The notes: generated by a model from the sequence alone, not told the origin. Shown: positions 5,444 to 13,483, numbered from the stretch's first letter. The stretch: 16,341 nt of DNA from Armatimonadota bacterium (GCA_014380985.1 JACMIU010000135.1:1-16341), one strand, 5' to 3'. Numbers and translations are program-made.

Positions 5444-8266
5444 GTGCCAACCAACTTTTTTCCCGTCGCGTTCGCGCAACCCCTGTGGCTACTCGCCCTG
5501 CCCCCGCTCGCGTTCTACGCGGTCTGGATGGCGCGGGCGGGCGCACTCCCCGATGCCCGGCAACGCGCTTTCGCGGTCATCCTGCGCGTGGTGATTTTTT
5601 CGGCGGTAGTGCTGGCACTCGCCGGGACGCAGTGTGTGCAAACGTCGCGCCGACAAACCGTGATTTATGTCGCGGATGGCTCGTACAGTGTCGGTGGTGT
5701 GGGGCAGAAGTCGGCGCGAACCGCGATAGGAAAAACGAGCGAAACCCTGCGCGGCGGCGATAAGTTGGGTGTAGTGACGGTGGGCGGCGACACGCGCCTT
5801 TTGGTTCCGCCCGACGAACGCCGCGCCCTCGCCCTGCCGAAGTCGCTCCCCGACGCGACCGAACCGATGACCACGAACCTTGCGCGGGGCATCAACCGCG
5901 CCCTGTCCGCCCTGCCGGGCGATACAGCGGGGCGCATCGTGGTAGTGAGCGACGGCAACGAGAACGCCGGGCAAGCAATTGAAGCGGCGCGGGGAGCGAA
6001 ATCGGCAGGTGTACCAGTGGATGTTTTAATTGTCGGCGACGCGAAAAATACCGCGCCCGAAACCCTCGTGGAGCGAATGGACGCCCCGAACGCCGCCCGT
6101 GCGGGCGAACCGTTCCGCCTGTCGGTTGCCGCTACCTCGCGCACCGGTGGCAAAGGAACGCTTACCGTGTACCGCGACGGCAAAGAGTACCGAAAGCAAG
6201 CCGTGACCCTTTCGCCGGGCAAGAATATCGTCAGCGTCAACGAGCGCGGCGGCAAGCCCGGCTTTTATACGTATGAGGCGCGTTTGTCGGTCGATAAGTC
6301 CGCCGATACCGTGGAGGAGAACAACCGCGCCGTGGGCTTCGTGCGCGTGACGGGTGAGCCACGGGTTTTAGTGGTGCGCGACCCGGCGTCGGGCGACCCA
6401 TCCGATACCGCGTCGCTGGTGGCAACATTGCGCGGTCAGAAAATCATGGTCACGGAAGCATCGCCCGACGCGATTCCGGCGACCGGAGCCGCCCCACTTC
6501 TCGCCTACGACGGCATTATTTTAGTCAACACGCCCGCCGATGCGTTCGACAAATCACAAATGACCGCGATACAGTCCGCCGTGCGCGATTTGGGCGTCGG
6601 GCTAATCATGGTCGGTGGGCAGTACGGCTACGCGGCAGGGGGCTGGATAGGGTCGCCCGTGGAAGCCGCCCTGCCGGTCGAAATGGAGTCGAAAAAGCAA
6701 AAGCGATACCCCGCCGTGTCGCTCGCACTTGCCGTAGATGTTTCCGGCTCGATGGATGCCGCGCCGCAAAGCGGCGGTTCCGACTCAAAAATGCAACTCG
6801 CGCAGGAAGCCGCACACCGGGGCGTGGACGCACTCGCCGCGCAGGACGCCGTGGGCGTTATCGGCGTGGACACCGAAGCGACCACCATTGTCGGTTTGAC
6901 CCCGGCGACGAAAAAAGGCAAGGTGCATTCGGGCATCAGCGAACTGGGCGGCGGTGGTGGAACCGATATGGCGGCGGGTGTCGAGGCAGGCTACGACCTG
7001 CTGAAGAACTCGAAGTCGCCGGTGAAGCACGTGATTTTAATCACCGATGGCGAAACGCCCCCGCACGATTACGCGCAACTGATTGCAAGTTACAAAAAGA
7101 AAAGCATGACGTTTACGCTGGTCGTGATTGACGAAGGGCAGTCGGAAGACTCGCTGGAGCCGCTAAAGCGCGTGGCGACGCAAACCGGCGGGCGGTACTA
7201 CTTCGTGAAAGACGCCGCGCAACTGCCGAAAATCTACACCCGCGAGGTTCGCACGATTCGCAAGCCGCCCTTAATCGAGGAACCGTTTTTGCCGAAGCGC
7301 GGCGGCAACGGCGCGAACCATCCGCTTTTGGAAGGCGTCGGACTGGACGCCGCGCCCCCACTCCTCGGCTACGACGTGGCGTTCCCGAAACCGACCGCGG
7401 AAGCACTCCTTCTGACGCACCGCGACGACCCGCTTTTGTCGGCGTGGCAGTACGGCTTGGGGCGTTCGGTCGCGTGGACTTCGGACGCCGCACCGCGTTG
7501 GTCGGCGGGCTGGCTCGCGTGGGACGGCTTCGCGCCGTTCTGGGCGCAGATGGTGCGCTACACGCTCAAATCGCCGCAAAACAGCGGAGCAGACGGCTTT
7601 TTAACCGTGCGCGTGGTGCGCGAGAACGGCAAGGCGCGGGTCGTCGCGGACGCCGTAGACCCGCAAACCGGAACGTTTGTCAACAATCTGGAAATGCGGG
7701 CGCGAATCGCCAAGCCGGACGGTAGCACGGAAACGGTTCTCCTGCCGCAGACCGCGCCGGGTCGCTACGAAGCCGCGTCGTTCGATGCCGGGCAGGTCGG
7801 CTCGTATACCGCGAGCGTGTTGTACAAATCGCCCGACGGTTCGGAACGCGCCGTGCCAACCGGGTTCGCGGTCGCCTATTCGCCGGAGTTCGCGGCACTT
7901 GCCCCGAACACCGCGCTAATGGCGCGAATCGCCGACGTGTCGGGCGGGCGCGTCTTAAAATCCGGCACGGACGTGCTGAAGGTGCGCGGCGCGAAGCGGG
8001 TCATCGCCTCGCTCGCCTTGCCGCTCCTGACGCTGGCATTGTTCCTATTGCCTCTCGATGTCGCCAACCGCCGTTTGTCGCTGTGGCGCACCCGCGAAAC
8101 CGCGAAAGAAGCCGTCGCGCAGGTTCAGCAAACGGTTATCAAGAAGGCGGAGGAGCGCAAGCAAGCCGTGGTGCAAGCGCAGGAGCAGGCGGTGGCAAAG
8201 GCGCAAACCGGAATCGCCGAGCGCAAGAAGCGGTTCGCCGCGCTGGAGAATGACGACGAGGAGTAA
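5444..8266 (+). CDS. Large membrane protein with two VWA domains and a GATase1-like segment
   Basis: The protein has 940 residues. The N-terminus (AQPLWLLALPPLAFYAVWMA, then a second hydrophobic stretch at about 43-60) resembles BatA/BatB-type membrane anchors. The first VWA domain has an intact MIDAS: DGSYS (Asp78, Ser80, Ser82), MTTNLARG (Thr143/144) and VSDGNEN (Asp170). A beta-rich region follows, then a glutamine-amidotransferase-like Rossmann segment (about 352-415, AYDGIILVNTP ... IMVGGQYGYAAGGW) without an evident catalytic Cys. The second VWA domain also has a full MIDAS: DVSGSMD (Asp432, Ser434, Ser436), GGTDMAAG (Thr507), ITDGE (Asp535). Further beta-rich sequence leads to a C-terminal membrane helix (about 853-875) and a charged Gln/Lys/Glu-rich coiled-coil tail likely in the cytoplasm. 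Such proteins are annotated only as VWA-domain proteins; metal-dependent protein binding outside the membrane is likely. The start is the GTG 5 nt after TATACT. Confidence 0.85.
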   Translation: MPTNFFPVAFAQPLWLLALPPLAFYAVWMARAGALPDARQRAFAVILRVVIFSAVVLALAGTQCVQTSRRQTVIYVADGSYSVGGVGQKSARTAIGKTSETLRGGDKLGVVTVGGDTRLLVPPDERRALALPKSLPDATEPMTTNLARGINRALSALPGDTAGRIVVVSDGNENAGQAIEAARGAKSAGVPVDVLIVGDAKNTAPETLVERMDAPNAARAGEPFRLSVAATSRTGGKGTLTVYRDGKEYRKQAVTLSPGKNIVSVNERGGKPGFYTYEARLSVDKSADTVEENNRAVGFVRVTGEPRVLVVRDPASGDPSDTASLVATLRGQKIMVTEASPDAIPATGAAPLLAYDGIILVNTPADAFDKSQMTAIQSAVRDLGVGLIMVGGQYGYAAGGWIGSPVEAALPVEMESKKQKRYPAVSLALAVDVSGSMDAAPQSGGSDSKMQLAQEAAHRGVDALAAQDAVGVIGVDTEATTIVGLTPATKKGKVHSGISELGGGGGTDMAAGVEAGYDLLKNSKSPVKHVILITDGETPPHDYAQLIASYKKKSMTFTLVVIDEGQSEDSLEPLKRVATQTGGRYYFVKDAAQLPKIYTREVRTIRKPPLIEEPFLPKRGGNGANHPLLEGVGLDAAPPLLGYDVAFPKPTAEALLLTHRDDPLLSAWQYGLGRSVAWTSDAAPRWSAGWLAWDGFAPFWAQMVRYTLKSPQNSGADGFLTVRVVRENGKARVVADAVDPQTGTFVNNLEMRARIAKPDGSTETVLLPQTAPGRYEAASFDAGQVGSYTASVLYKSPDGSERAVPTGFAVAYSPEFAALAPNTALMARIADVSGGRVLKSGTDVLKVRGAKRVIASLALPLLTLALFLLPLDVANRRLSLWRTRETAKEAVAQVQQTVIKKAEERKQAVVQAQEQAVAKAQTGIAERKKRFAALENDDEE

Positions 8267-8268
8267 TA

Positions 8269-8634
8269 TCAGTCGTTGGTGCGTTCGGTTCGGTTTCCCT
8301 CGACGACGAAATCAACAAAGTCGGTTTGTGTTGATTCCAACCGCCAATGAACCTCGTTTAACGAGTCAATAGGAATCAGTTCCAAGTAACAATCCATCGT
8401 GAACGACAAATGCACACTGCCCAGATTGTCGGCAATAATTCGCTCCACAATCAAGTCCGCGCTGTGAAGATGGCTATACAGTTTTTTGTTTCGCGGGGAA
8501 AGGTTTTTCGCGCCATCTTTCGTGTAATCGGGTCCGCACTGTTCGCCGTCAACAATATAATGGTCGTAAGTACCTGCTATGATTCCATCAGGGTCAACAA
8601 TGCGCCAGCCGCAGGTAGCATGAATAGCGAACAC
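8269..8634 (-). CDS. Small conserved hypothetical protein with C-terminal HWRL motif; 5' end uncertain
   Basis: The frame from GTG 8634 gives 121 residues: FAIHATCGWRIVDPDGIIAG, YDHYIVDGEQCGPDY, ADLIVERIIADNLGSVHLSF, CYLELIPIDSLNEVHWRLES. It recalls a family of roughly 120-150 residues, known to me from actinobacteria as hypothetical proteins, with '(A/L)H(I/V)xCPWRI' and a terminal 'E(H/V)HWRL'. Family-like sequence continues upstream of the GTG (HEAEHAGWARFEFGEV) as far as an in-frame stop at 8713-8715. That extension contains no ATG, GTG or TTG; only a CTG at 8682 could start it. Either a CTG is used or the gene has lost its 5' end. Codon use is more AT-rich than in neighbours, consistent with acquisition. 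It ends 2 nt from the stop of the VWA gene. Function unknown; some distant relatives have been suggested to be immunity-like, which I cannot confirm. Confidence 0.65.
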   Translation of the reverse strand: MFAIHATCGWRIVDPDGIIAGTYDHYIVDGEQCGPDYTKDGAKNLSPRNKKLYSHLHSADLIVERIIADNLGSVHLSFTMDCYLELIPIDSLNEVHWRLESTQTDFVDFVVEGNRTERTND

Positions 8635-8695
8635 TTCGCCGAACTCGAAACGCGCCCAACCCGCGTGTTCGGCTTCGTGCAGAACGCGCGAAGAC

Positions 8696-8896
8696 CTGCC
8701 CGACCGCCGCGTTTATCGGCATCCGTCCGACGCCGACGCGCTGATTCCCTATCCCCTTCTGCCTCTCGGCGACCCGGTGCGAGAGTATCACCTTATCGCG
8801 GCGCGTCAGATTGCCGATGGATTCGGGATTATGGACGCTTCCGCATTTGATCTGTTGCTTCTTCGCGTCGTGCATTCGTCGCCGGTTCCCGCCTAA
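8696..8896 (+). pseudogene. Possible 5'-truncated gene remnant
   Basis: One plus-strand frame reads like real protein: LPDRRVYRHPSDADALIPYP, LLPLGDPVREYHLIAARQ, IADGFGIMDASAFDLLLLRV, and ends TAA at 8894-8896, 6 nt before the stop of the next (minus) gene. The frame is open from 8624 but contains no ATG, GTG or TTG start until a few internal codons far downstream, and upstream of about 8690 it stops looking like protein. I do not recognise a family. The simplest reading is the C-terminal part of a gene whose 5' end was lost together with the 5' end of the minus-strand gene at 8269-8634. It may also be a chance open frame. Confidence 0.3.
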
Positions 8897-8902
8897 TTCG
8901 CG

Positions 8903-10060
8903 TCACGGATACAGCAAATACGGCTTGCGCCCCGCCGCGAACGCATCCGCGCCCGCGTTGAACGTTCCCCAAACGTCCGGTTCCGACGCGTCCGCTAAAA
9001 ACGCCTTACGAACCGCGTTCGTGCCGCAAGCCGCGTCGAACAGCCCGACCGACGCGAACGGTTTCACGGTTGGCGCGGCGGTTCGCAGGGCGCACAAAAG
9101 CGCGAAGTTGACGCGGCAGACTTCGGCGACGCGCAAATCGGTCACGCGGACGCGAACGCCGCGACAAGACTTTCCGGCGAACGATCCTTTGCGCGGCGTC
9201 CACGTCGCCGGTTCAAACGCGACGCCCGCGAGACCGTAGCCGGAAAGCGTGTCGGCGAGTTTGTCGGCGTTCACCGACGGCGTGCCGCAGTAGCCGAACG
9301 GGGCGTTTGTGCCGATGCCGATACTCACGGCGGGCAGTTCGCCGATGATGCCGGTCGCGGCGTACAGCACCGCCGCTTCGGTTGTCGGGATGTTTGGCGA
9401 CGTTGGAACCCACGGCAAACCGCCGAAAGCGTCCCATCCCGCCATGTCCCGCGTCAGGTTCGCGCACGGCACGACCGAAACATCCGCCTTGCCGACGTGT
9501 CCGCGCCCGACCAGCCATCTCGCACATTCGCCGAGCGTCATGCCATGCCGGTAGGCGAGCGGGTAGCGCGAGATAAACGTCACGTAGCCGGGCGATACGG
9601 TGCGCCCCTCGACGCGCAAACCACCGACCGGGTTTGGACGGTCGCACACGATGATCGGGATACCATGCTTCGCCGCGCCGCTGATGACCGCGCCGAGCGT
9701 GGAAAGGTATGTGTACGAACGGCAGCCGATGTCCTGAATGTCGAACAGCAAAACGTCAATCCCTTTGAGCATTGCGGCAGTCGGCGATTTCGTTTTGCCG
9801 TAGAGCGAGTAGACCGGCAAACCGGTGCGCTTATCGGTGTACGTAGCGACGTATTTTCCGGCGGGAACATCGCCGCGAACGCCGTGTTCGGGCGCGAACA
9901 GCGCGACAAGTTTTACGCCGTCCGCCTTTGCGAGCGCGTCCACGGTAGACGTGCCATCCGGCAAGATACCGGTAGCGTTCGTCACCAAGCCGACTTTTAG
10001 CCCGTGAAGCCGGTTGAAACCCTGCGCCAATAGCACCGCGATTCCCGGCGTCACGCTCAT
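8903..10060 (-). CDS. namZ: DUF1343 / NamZ-type exo-beta-N-acetylmuramidase family protein
   Basis: The 385-residue protein shows the DUF1343 signature throughout: KVGLVTNATG (22-31), LFAPEHGVRG (54-63, with Glu58 the likely catalytic acid of the PEHG motif), LPVYSLYG (81-88), LLFDIQDIGCRSYTY (104-118), VCDRPNPVGG (138-147), then YRHGMTLGE, WVPTSPNIPT and GIGTNAPF. The founding enzyme removes non-reducing terminal N-acetylmuramic acid from peptidoglycan fragments, so the likely role is cell-wall recycling. The start at 10060 overlaps the upstream stop (ATGA) and fits the family N-terminus; a longer frame to 10345 is only a shadow of the cyclase gene. No signal peptide precedes the domain, so the protein appears cytoplasmic, unlike secreted NamZ enzymes. 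It is the last gene of the carotenoid-cyclase operon. Confidence 0.88.
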   Translation of the reverse strand: MSVTPGIAVLLAQGFNRLHGLKVGLVTNATGILPDGTSTVDALAKADGVKLVALFAPEHGVRGDVPAGKYVATYTDKRTGLPVYSLYGKTKSPTAAMLKGIDVLLFDIQDIGCRSYTYLSTLGAVISGAAKHGIPIIVCDRPNPVGGLRVEGRTVSPGYVTFISRYPLAYRHGMTLGECARWLVGRGHVGKADVSVVPCANLTRDMAGWDAFGGLPWVPTSPNIPTTEAAVLYAATGIIGELPAVSIGIGTNAPFGYCGTPSVNADKLADTLSGYGLAGVAFEPATWTPRKGSFAGKSCRGVRVRVTDLRVAEVCRVNFALLCALRTAAPTVKPFASVGLFDAACGTNAVRKAFLADASEPDVWGTFNAGADAFAAGRKPYLLYP

Positions 10061-10413
10061 TCGTCCGCCTCGGTTTCTTCCGCCGTTTTGTTTTTCTGCG
10101 CGAAATAGCCGGAAATCATGATAAAACCCTGCGCCGACATCAGCACGGTGAGATAGAAAAACAAGGCTTCTTCCAAAGGCAAATGTCCCTGCAGTCGCCA
10201 GCCAATAATCCCGGCTTCCTGAATCTGCCAGATGCCCCGCGCTATCGCAAAGTGATCCGACAGCGATAAGTATGTGCCGCAGAGCAGGAACGTAGCGACC
10301 AGCAAACGCCGCCATTTCCACAGTTCGCGCCACGCGACGATCCACTGCACCGCGACTACCGGCAACGCCCAGCCGAGCAGAATCACGAGGTACGAATACT
10401 TACCGAACGGCAT
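10057..10413 (-). CDS. crtYd: Lycopene cyclase subunit, second half (CrtYd-like)
   Basis: This 118-residue membrane protein has three hydrophobic segments (about 6-26, 37-53 and 82-103). It carries the marks of the second repeat of the heterodimeric/fused lycopene cyclases: LSDHFAIARGIWQ (51-63), then GHLPLEEALFFYLTV (76-90), the conserved PxEE(x)xFF loop. With the partner gene upstream it should form the integral-membrane enzyme that cyclises the ends of lycopene (or a related acyclic carotene). Whether the rings are beta (CrtYc/Yd) or epsilon (CrtYe/Yf) cannot be decided by eye. Start and stop are tightly set: the start lies inside the end of the partner gene (14-nt overlap) and the stop overlaps the NamZ start by 4 nt. 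The C-terminal tail is acidic (KNKTAEETEADE). Confidence 0.82.
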   Translation of the reverse strand: MPFGKYSYLVILLGWALPVVAVQWIVAWRELWKWRRLLVATFLLCGTYLSLSDHFAIARGIWQIQEAGIIGWRLQGHLPLEEALFFYLTVLMSAQGFIMISGYFAQKNKTAEETEADE

Positions 10414-10756
10414 GGGAGCCTTTCGCGCCTTGCTCGGTATCAGGGTTGAGCCAGCGCACTCGCTTTAGCGCGACCATCGCCACGCAGACGAAAACCGCCT
10501 CCGCGAAGTAGAACAGGTATTCCTCCAGCGGCAGATAGCCGAACCAGAGCGGACGCCCCCAAACAAACGCGGGCGCGAACGTCCACAGTTTCTGGTAGGC
10601 GGCATAGTTGTCCCACGGCGTCGTGTACAAAAACGCAATCACGTTCACGATTAGCAGTGCCAGCGCATGATGCCGCGCCAGCCGACCGCGCAGAAATACG
10701 AACAGAAGTGCGGTCGGTAGCACGAGGAACAGGAGCAGGAATAGGGAGTATGTCAT
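10400..10756 (-). CDS. crtYc: Lycopene cyclase subunit, first half (CrtYc-like)
   Basis: The protein has 118 residues and three hydrophobic segments (about 3-22, 31-44 and 78-98). Diagnostic motifs are FLYTTPWDNYAAY (42-54) and GYLPLEEYLFYF (73-84), the first-repeat signature of the CrtYc/CrtYd-type cyclase. It acts in the inner membrane together with the next gene. I chose ATG 10756 because family members begin with M-x-Y-L directly before the first helix; in-frame starts at 10774 and 10789 would add a polar extension. No Shine-Dalgarno sequence is obvious for any of them. It begins 47 nt after the dehydrogenase gene and overlaps crtYd by 14 nt. Equal length of the two subunits fits origin by duplication. 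No other carotenoid gene is in the window. Confidence 0.82.
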   Translation of the reverse strand: MTYSLFLLLFLVLPTALLFVFLRGRLARHHALALLIVNVIAFLYTTPWDNYAAYQKLWTFAPAFVWGRPLWFGYLPLEEYLFYFAEAVFVCVAMVALKRVRWLNPDTEQGAKGSHAVR

Positions 10757-10803
10757 AGCGTTTACGCGGGGCATTCGCTCCGCGAGCAATGGGATTTTGT
10801 CCG

Positions 10804-12186
10804 CTACTTTTTATAAGCAACCCGCCACACCGTGCCGGAATTGTCATCCGTGACGAGAAGCGCACCGTCTTTCGCTACCGCGACGGCGACCGGTCGCCCC
10901 CAAACGTTGCCGTCGTCATTCACGAAGCCTGTCATAAAGTCTTCATAGTAGCCGGACGCGACGCCGTTCTTGACCGGGACGCGCACCACTTTGTAGCCGG
11001 TGCGCTTGGTGCGGTTCCACGAACCGTGTTCGGCGGCGAAGATATTGCCTGTGTAATCTTTCGGGAACTGCTTGCCGTTGTAGAACGCTAAGCCGAGCGA
11101 CGCCGAATGCGGCTGAATCAGCACGTCGGGGACGATTACCGTGTCTTTCAGTTCCGGCTTTTTGCCGTCGTGGCGCGGGTCTTGGTTCGCGCCCATGTAA
11201 TACCACGGCCAGCCGTAAAACCCGCCCTGCTTGACCGAAGTCACGTAGTCGGGGACAAGGTTATCGCCGAGTTGGTCGCGCTCGTTGACCGAAGTCCATA
11301 GTTTGCCGGTCGCCGGTTCGATGGCGATTCCGACCGGGTTACGAATCCCGGAAGCGTAAATGCTCTCGTTTTTACCGTCCGGCGTAAACGACAGAATCAC
11401 GGCGCGGCGGTCTTCGGAGGGACCATCCGATACGTTGGAGCGCGAACCGACCGAAACAAACATCGTTTTGTTGTCGCGGCTAAACGCGATGTCGCGTGTC
11501 CAGTGTCCACCGCCGCCAACCTGCTCGTTGCCAGTCGGGATATTATCCACAATCATTTCCGCCGTGCCGGTCGCTTTGGAGTCGCCGTTTTTGTAGGCGT
11601 AGCGCACCACGGAGCCGGTGTTGGCGACATACACATACTTCGGGTTTGGGTCGTTTGCCGGGTAGAACGCCAGACCGAACGGGCGCGTGAAGCCCTCGGC
11701 GAACGTGATTGTTTCGTCGGACTTTCCGTCGTTGTTCGTGTCGCGCAAAACCTTCACGCGACCGGGGTTCGATTCCACGATAAACGTGTCGCCGTTCGGG
11801 GCGGTGGTGACGTAGCGCGGGTTGTCCAAGCCGCCCGCGAACTCGGAGGCAACAAACCCGGCGGGAACCTTCGGCAACGCACCCGCCGGTTTCGCCGCCC
11901 ATTTCGGGCCGTTATTCGCCGATTCGGTGCTGTACGGCTTCGGCAGATCGGCGGGCGTAATTTTTCGCTTCACGCCGGGCGCGTCGGTTGTGTAATCGCC
12001 GAACGCCGCCGTGCCGGTCAGGATGTTCGCCGTGGTTTCGACGGGCGCGGTCACGGTTTCGACAACGGTATTGGTGACGGCTTTCACCGTGTCGCTACCC
12101 GACGCGCACGATACGGCTATCGCGCCCGCGCCGAGAACAAGAACACCTACCGCAACGGGCAGGACGGAGGAGAATGGTGTTTTCAT
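10804..12186 (-). CDS. PQQ-type sorbosone/glucose dehydrogenase-like lipoprotein
   Basis: The 460-residue protein has an N-terminal hydrophobic signal (8-26) followed by AVSC (Cys27), a slightly degenerate lipobox, so it is probably a lipoprotein. A Thr/Val-rich linker (about 30-60) precedes a six-bladed beta-propeller of the soluble glucose / L-sorbosone dehydrogenase class: GLDNPRYVTTAPNGDTFIVE (119-138), VLRDTNNDGKSDE, GGGGHWTRDIAF with His228, GIRNPVGIAIEP, AEHGSWNRTKRTGYKVVRV with His387, and VTDDNSGTVWRV at the end. Family members oxidise aldose sugars with PQQ; cofactor use here is inferred. The start at 12186 has no Shine-Dalgarno sequence but a TATAAA hexamer 5 nt upstream, suggesting a leaderless internal promoter despite only 13 nt separating it from the preceding gene. 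Asp/Asn-rich loops suggest Ca2+ binding. Confidence 0.85.
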   Translation of the reverse strand: MKTPFSSVLPVAVGVLVLGAGAIAVSCASGSDTVKAVTNTVVETVTAPVETTANILTGTAAFGDYTTDAPGVKRKITPADLPKPYSTESANNGPKWAAKPAGALPKVPAGFVASEFAGGLDNPRYVTTAPNGDTFIVESNPGRVKVLRDTNNDGKSDETITFAEGFTRPFGLAFYPANDPNPKYVYVANTGSVVRYAYKNGDSKATGTAEMIVDNIPTGNEQVGGGGHWTRDIAFSRDNKTMFVSVGSRSNVSDGPSEDRRAVILSFTPDGKNESIYASGIRNPVGIAIEPATGKLWTSVNERDQLGDNLVPDYVTSVKQGGFYGWPWYYMGANQDPRHDGKKPELKDTVIVPDVLIQPHSASLGLAFYNGKQFPKDYTGNIFAAEHGSWNRTKRTGYKVVRVPVKNGVASGYYEDFMTGFVNDDGNVWGRPVAVAVAKDGALLVTDDNSGTVWRVAYKK

Positions 12187-12191
12187 ACTTC

Positions 12192-12197
12192 TTTATA
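12192..12197 (-). promoter_or_regulatory. -10 box TATAAA (minus strand), leaderless arrangement
   Basis: On the minus strand, TATAAA ends 5 nt before the ATG at 12186, within the 13-nt gap after the J-domain gene stop. It matches the spacing of the other leaderless-type promoters here and suggests that the dehydrogenase and cyclase genes can be transcribed independently of the J-domain gene. No -35 was identified; upstream sequence is coding. Confidence 0.5.
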
Positions 12198-12199
12198 CC

Positions 12200-13456
12200 T
12201 TAATCGGCGCGGAATAAATCCCCGACATACCACCCGAAAATATACGCCAAAAACACGACGTTGCCACCCCAGAGCAGGATTTGCCCCTGCCCCGCCATGT
12301 CGTAGAACGCGGCTGCGACGGCGACCACGGCGACCACCGCGCCAAACGCTTTGAGGATGCCGCCGACCCGCGCTTCCTGCAACAGCGACAGCAAAATGTG
12401 AAGCACCGCCGCCGCCCAGAATGAGAAAGCCGACAGCACCAGCACCACCCAGCCCATCGGCGGCACAAAGCCCGATTGCGAACGAGAAAAGACCAGTTCG
12501 TCGTCGAGGCGGCGCACGACGCCGGTGACGCTCATTGTCCAGCCGAGCGCGACGCCGCATCCGATAAGTGTAGCGAGCAAACCGCCCGACCAGTAGGAAA
12601 CGGCGGACAGCGAAAAAAAGCCGTTTCGCGCCGGAGCCTCGCGCCAAAACAGCATCAGCGCGAGCAGGAGCAAAAACGTCGTGCCGTAGCCGAAAACCAC
12701 GGCGAACACCTGCAAGAGCGGGCGTTTTTCCGGCAGGATGTTCGCTCCGACCGCACCGGGCGGGCGCGGGGCGGGAGGCGGTTCGGGCGTCGCCCGTGTA
12801 CGCATGGCTTCGGTTCGCGCCGGTGCTTGGTATTTGCGGGCGTTGTTTCCGCTTCCTTGCGCGAGTCGTTGCAACCGATCCATCATCGCCGCGTTGCGCG
12901 GATTGAGTTGCAGGCTCATCGTGTACATATTGATCGCATCGTCAATGCGCCCCTGCATCCGGTAGACGTCGCCCAAAACTTCGTAGCCTTCGGCGGTGCG
13001 CTTGATACGAAGCGACGCCTGCGCCGAGTCCCGCGCCTCAACAAAACGCATCCGCGAAAGCGCGGCGCGGGCGGTGGAAAGCAGCCGCACCGCTTCGTCG
13101 CCAGACGGCGCGGCGTTCGGAGCGGGACGGGCGGTCGGGTTTTGCGGACGGGCGTTTTGCGTCGCATAGGTCGCGTAGGAGGTCGCGCCTCCGGCACGGG
13201 CGCGGGCGGTTTCGGCGCGGCGTTCCGTGAGTGACAGTTCGGCGTCGTAGTTGGCGCGGGACAGTTTATCGGAAAGCGTTTTGTACGCCGTAGAGACTTC
13301 GGCGAACTTCGCGCCCGCTTGCGGATCGCCGGGATTGACATCGGGATGAAGAGTGCGGGCAAGCTGCCGATACGCGGTTTTAATCGCCTCGGCGGTTGCC
13401 ACGCGGTTGACGCCTAAAATATCGTAGTATGTGCGAGTATTCGGCGCGGACGGCAT
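12200..13456 (-). CDS. Membrane J-domain (DnaJ-like) protein with TPR-like region
   Basis: The protein has 418 residues. The N-terminal J domain (8-74) has TYYDILGVNRVATAEAIKTA and the HPD tripeptide at 37-39, so it should stimulate an Hsp70. After an Ala/Pro-rich linker comes a TPR-like helical region (about 120-200, with GYEVLGDVYRMQGRIDDAIN, then LNPRNAAM). A Pro-rich linker leads to five predicted membrane helices (about 249-270, 282-310, 333-359, 366-386, 393-412). It lacks the Gly/Phe and zinc-finger regions of true DnaJ, so it is a specialised membrane-bound J protein that would recruit Hsp70 to the membrane. The ATG at 13456 is the first start in frame; no clear Shine-Dalgarno sequence. 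It heads the minus-strand cluster and is divergent from the Fur-family gene; a 19-bp inverted repeat lies 28-46 nt upstream of its start. Confidence 0.85.
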   Translation of the reverse strand: MPSAPNTRTYYDILGVNRVATAEAIKTAYRQLARTLHPDVNPGDPQAGAKFAEVSTAYKTLSDKLSRANYDAELSLTERRAETARARAGGATSYATYATQNARPQNPTARPAPNAAPSGDEAVRLLSTARAALSRMRFVEARDSAQASLRIKRTAEGYEVLGDVYRMQGRIDDAINMYTMSLQLNPRNAAMMDRLQRLAQGSGNNARKYQAPARTEAMRTRATPEPPPAPRPPGAVGANILPEKRPLLQVFAVVFGYGTTFLLLLALMLFWREAPARNGFFSLSAVSYWSGGLLATLIGCGVALGWTMSVTGVVRRLDDELVFSRSQSGFVPPMGWVVLVLSAFSFWAAAVLHILLSLLQEARVGGILKAFGAVVAVVAVAAAFYDMAGQGQILLWGGNVVFLAYIFGWYVGDLFRAD

Positions 13457-13483
13457 AGCGGGAAGAGCGGCAACCTTCTAATC

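Noticed and set aside
8410..8850. Plus-strand open frame of 146 codons
   Set aside because: Its first part is the in-phase antisense of the conserved minus-strand protein and its second part is Arg/Pro/Ser-rich shadow sequence.
9497..10000. Plus-strand 167-codon open frame inside the DUF1343 gene
   Set aside because: Antisense shadow of a strongly conserved protein; no supporting signals.
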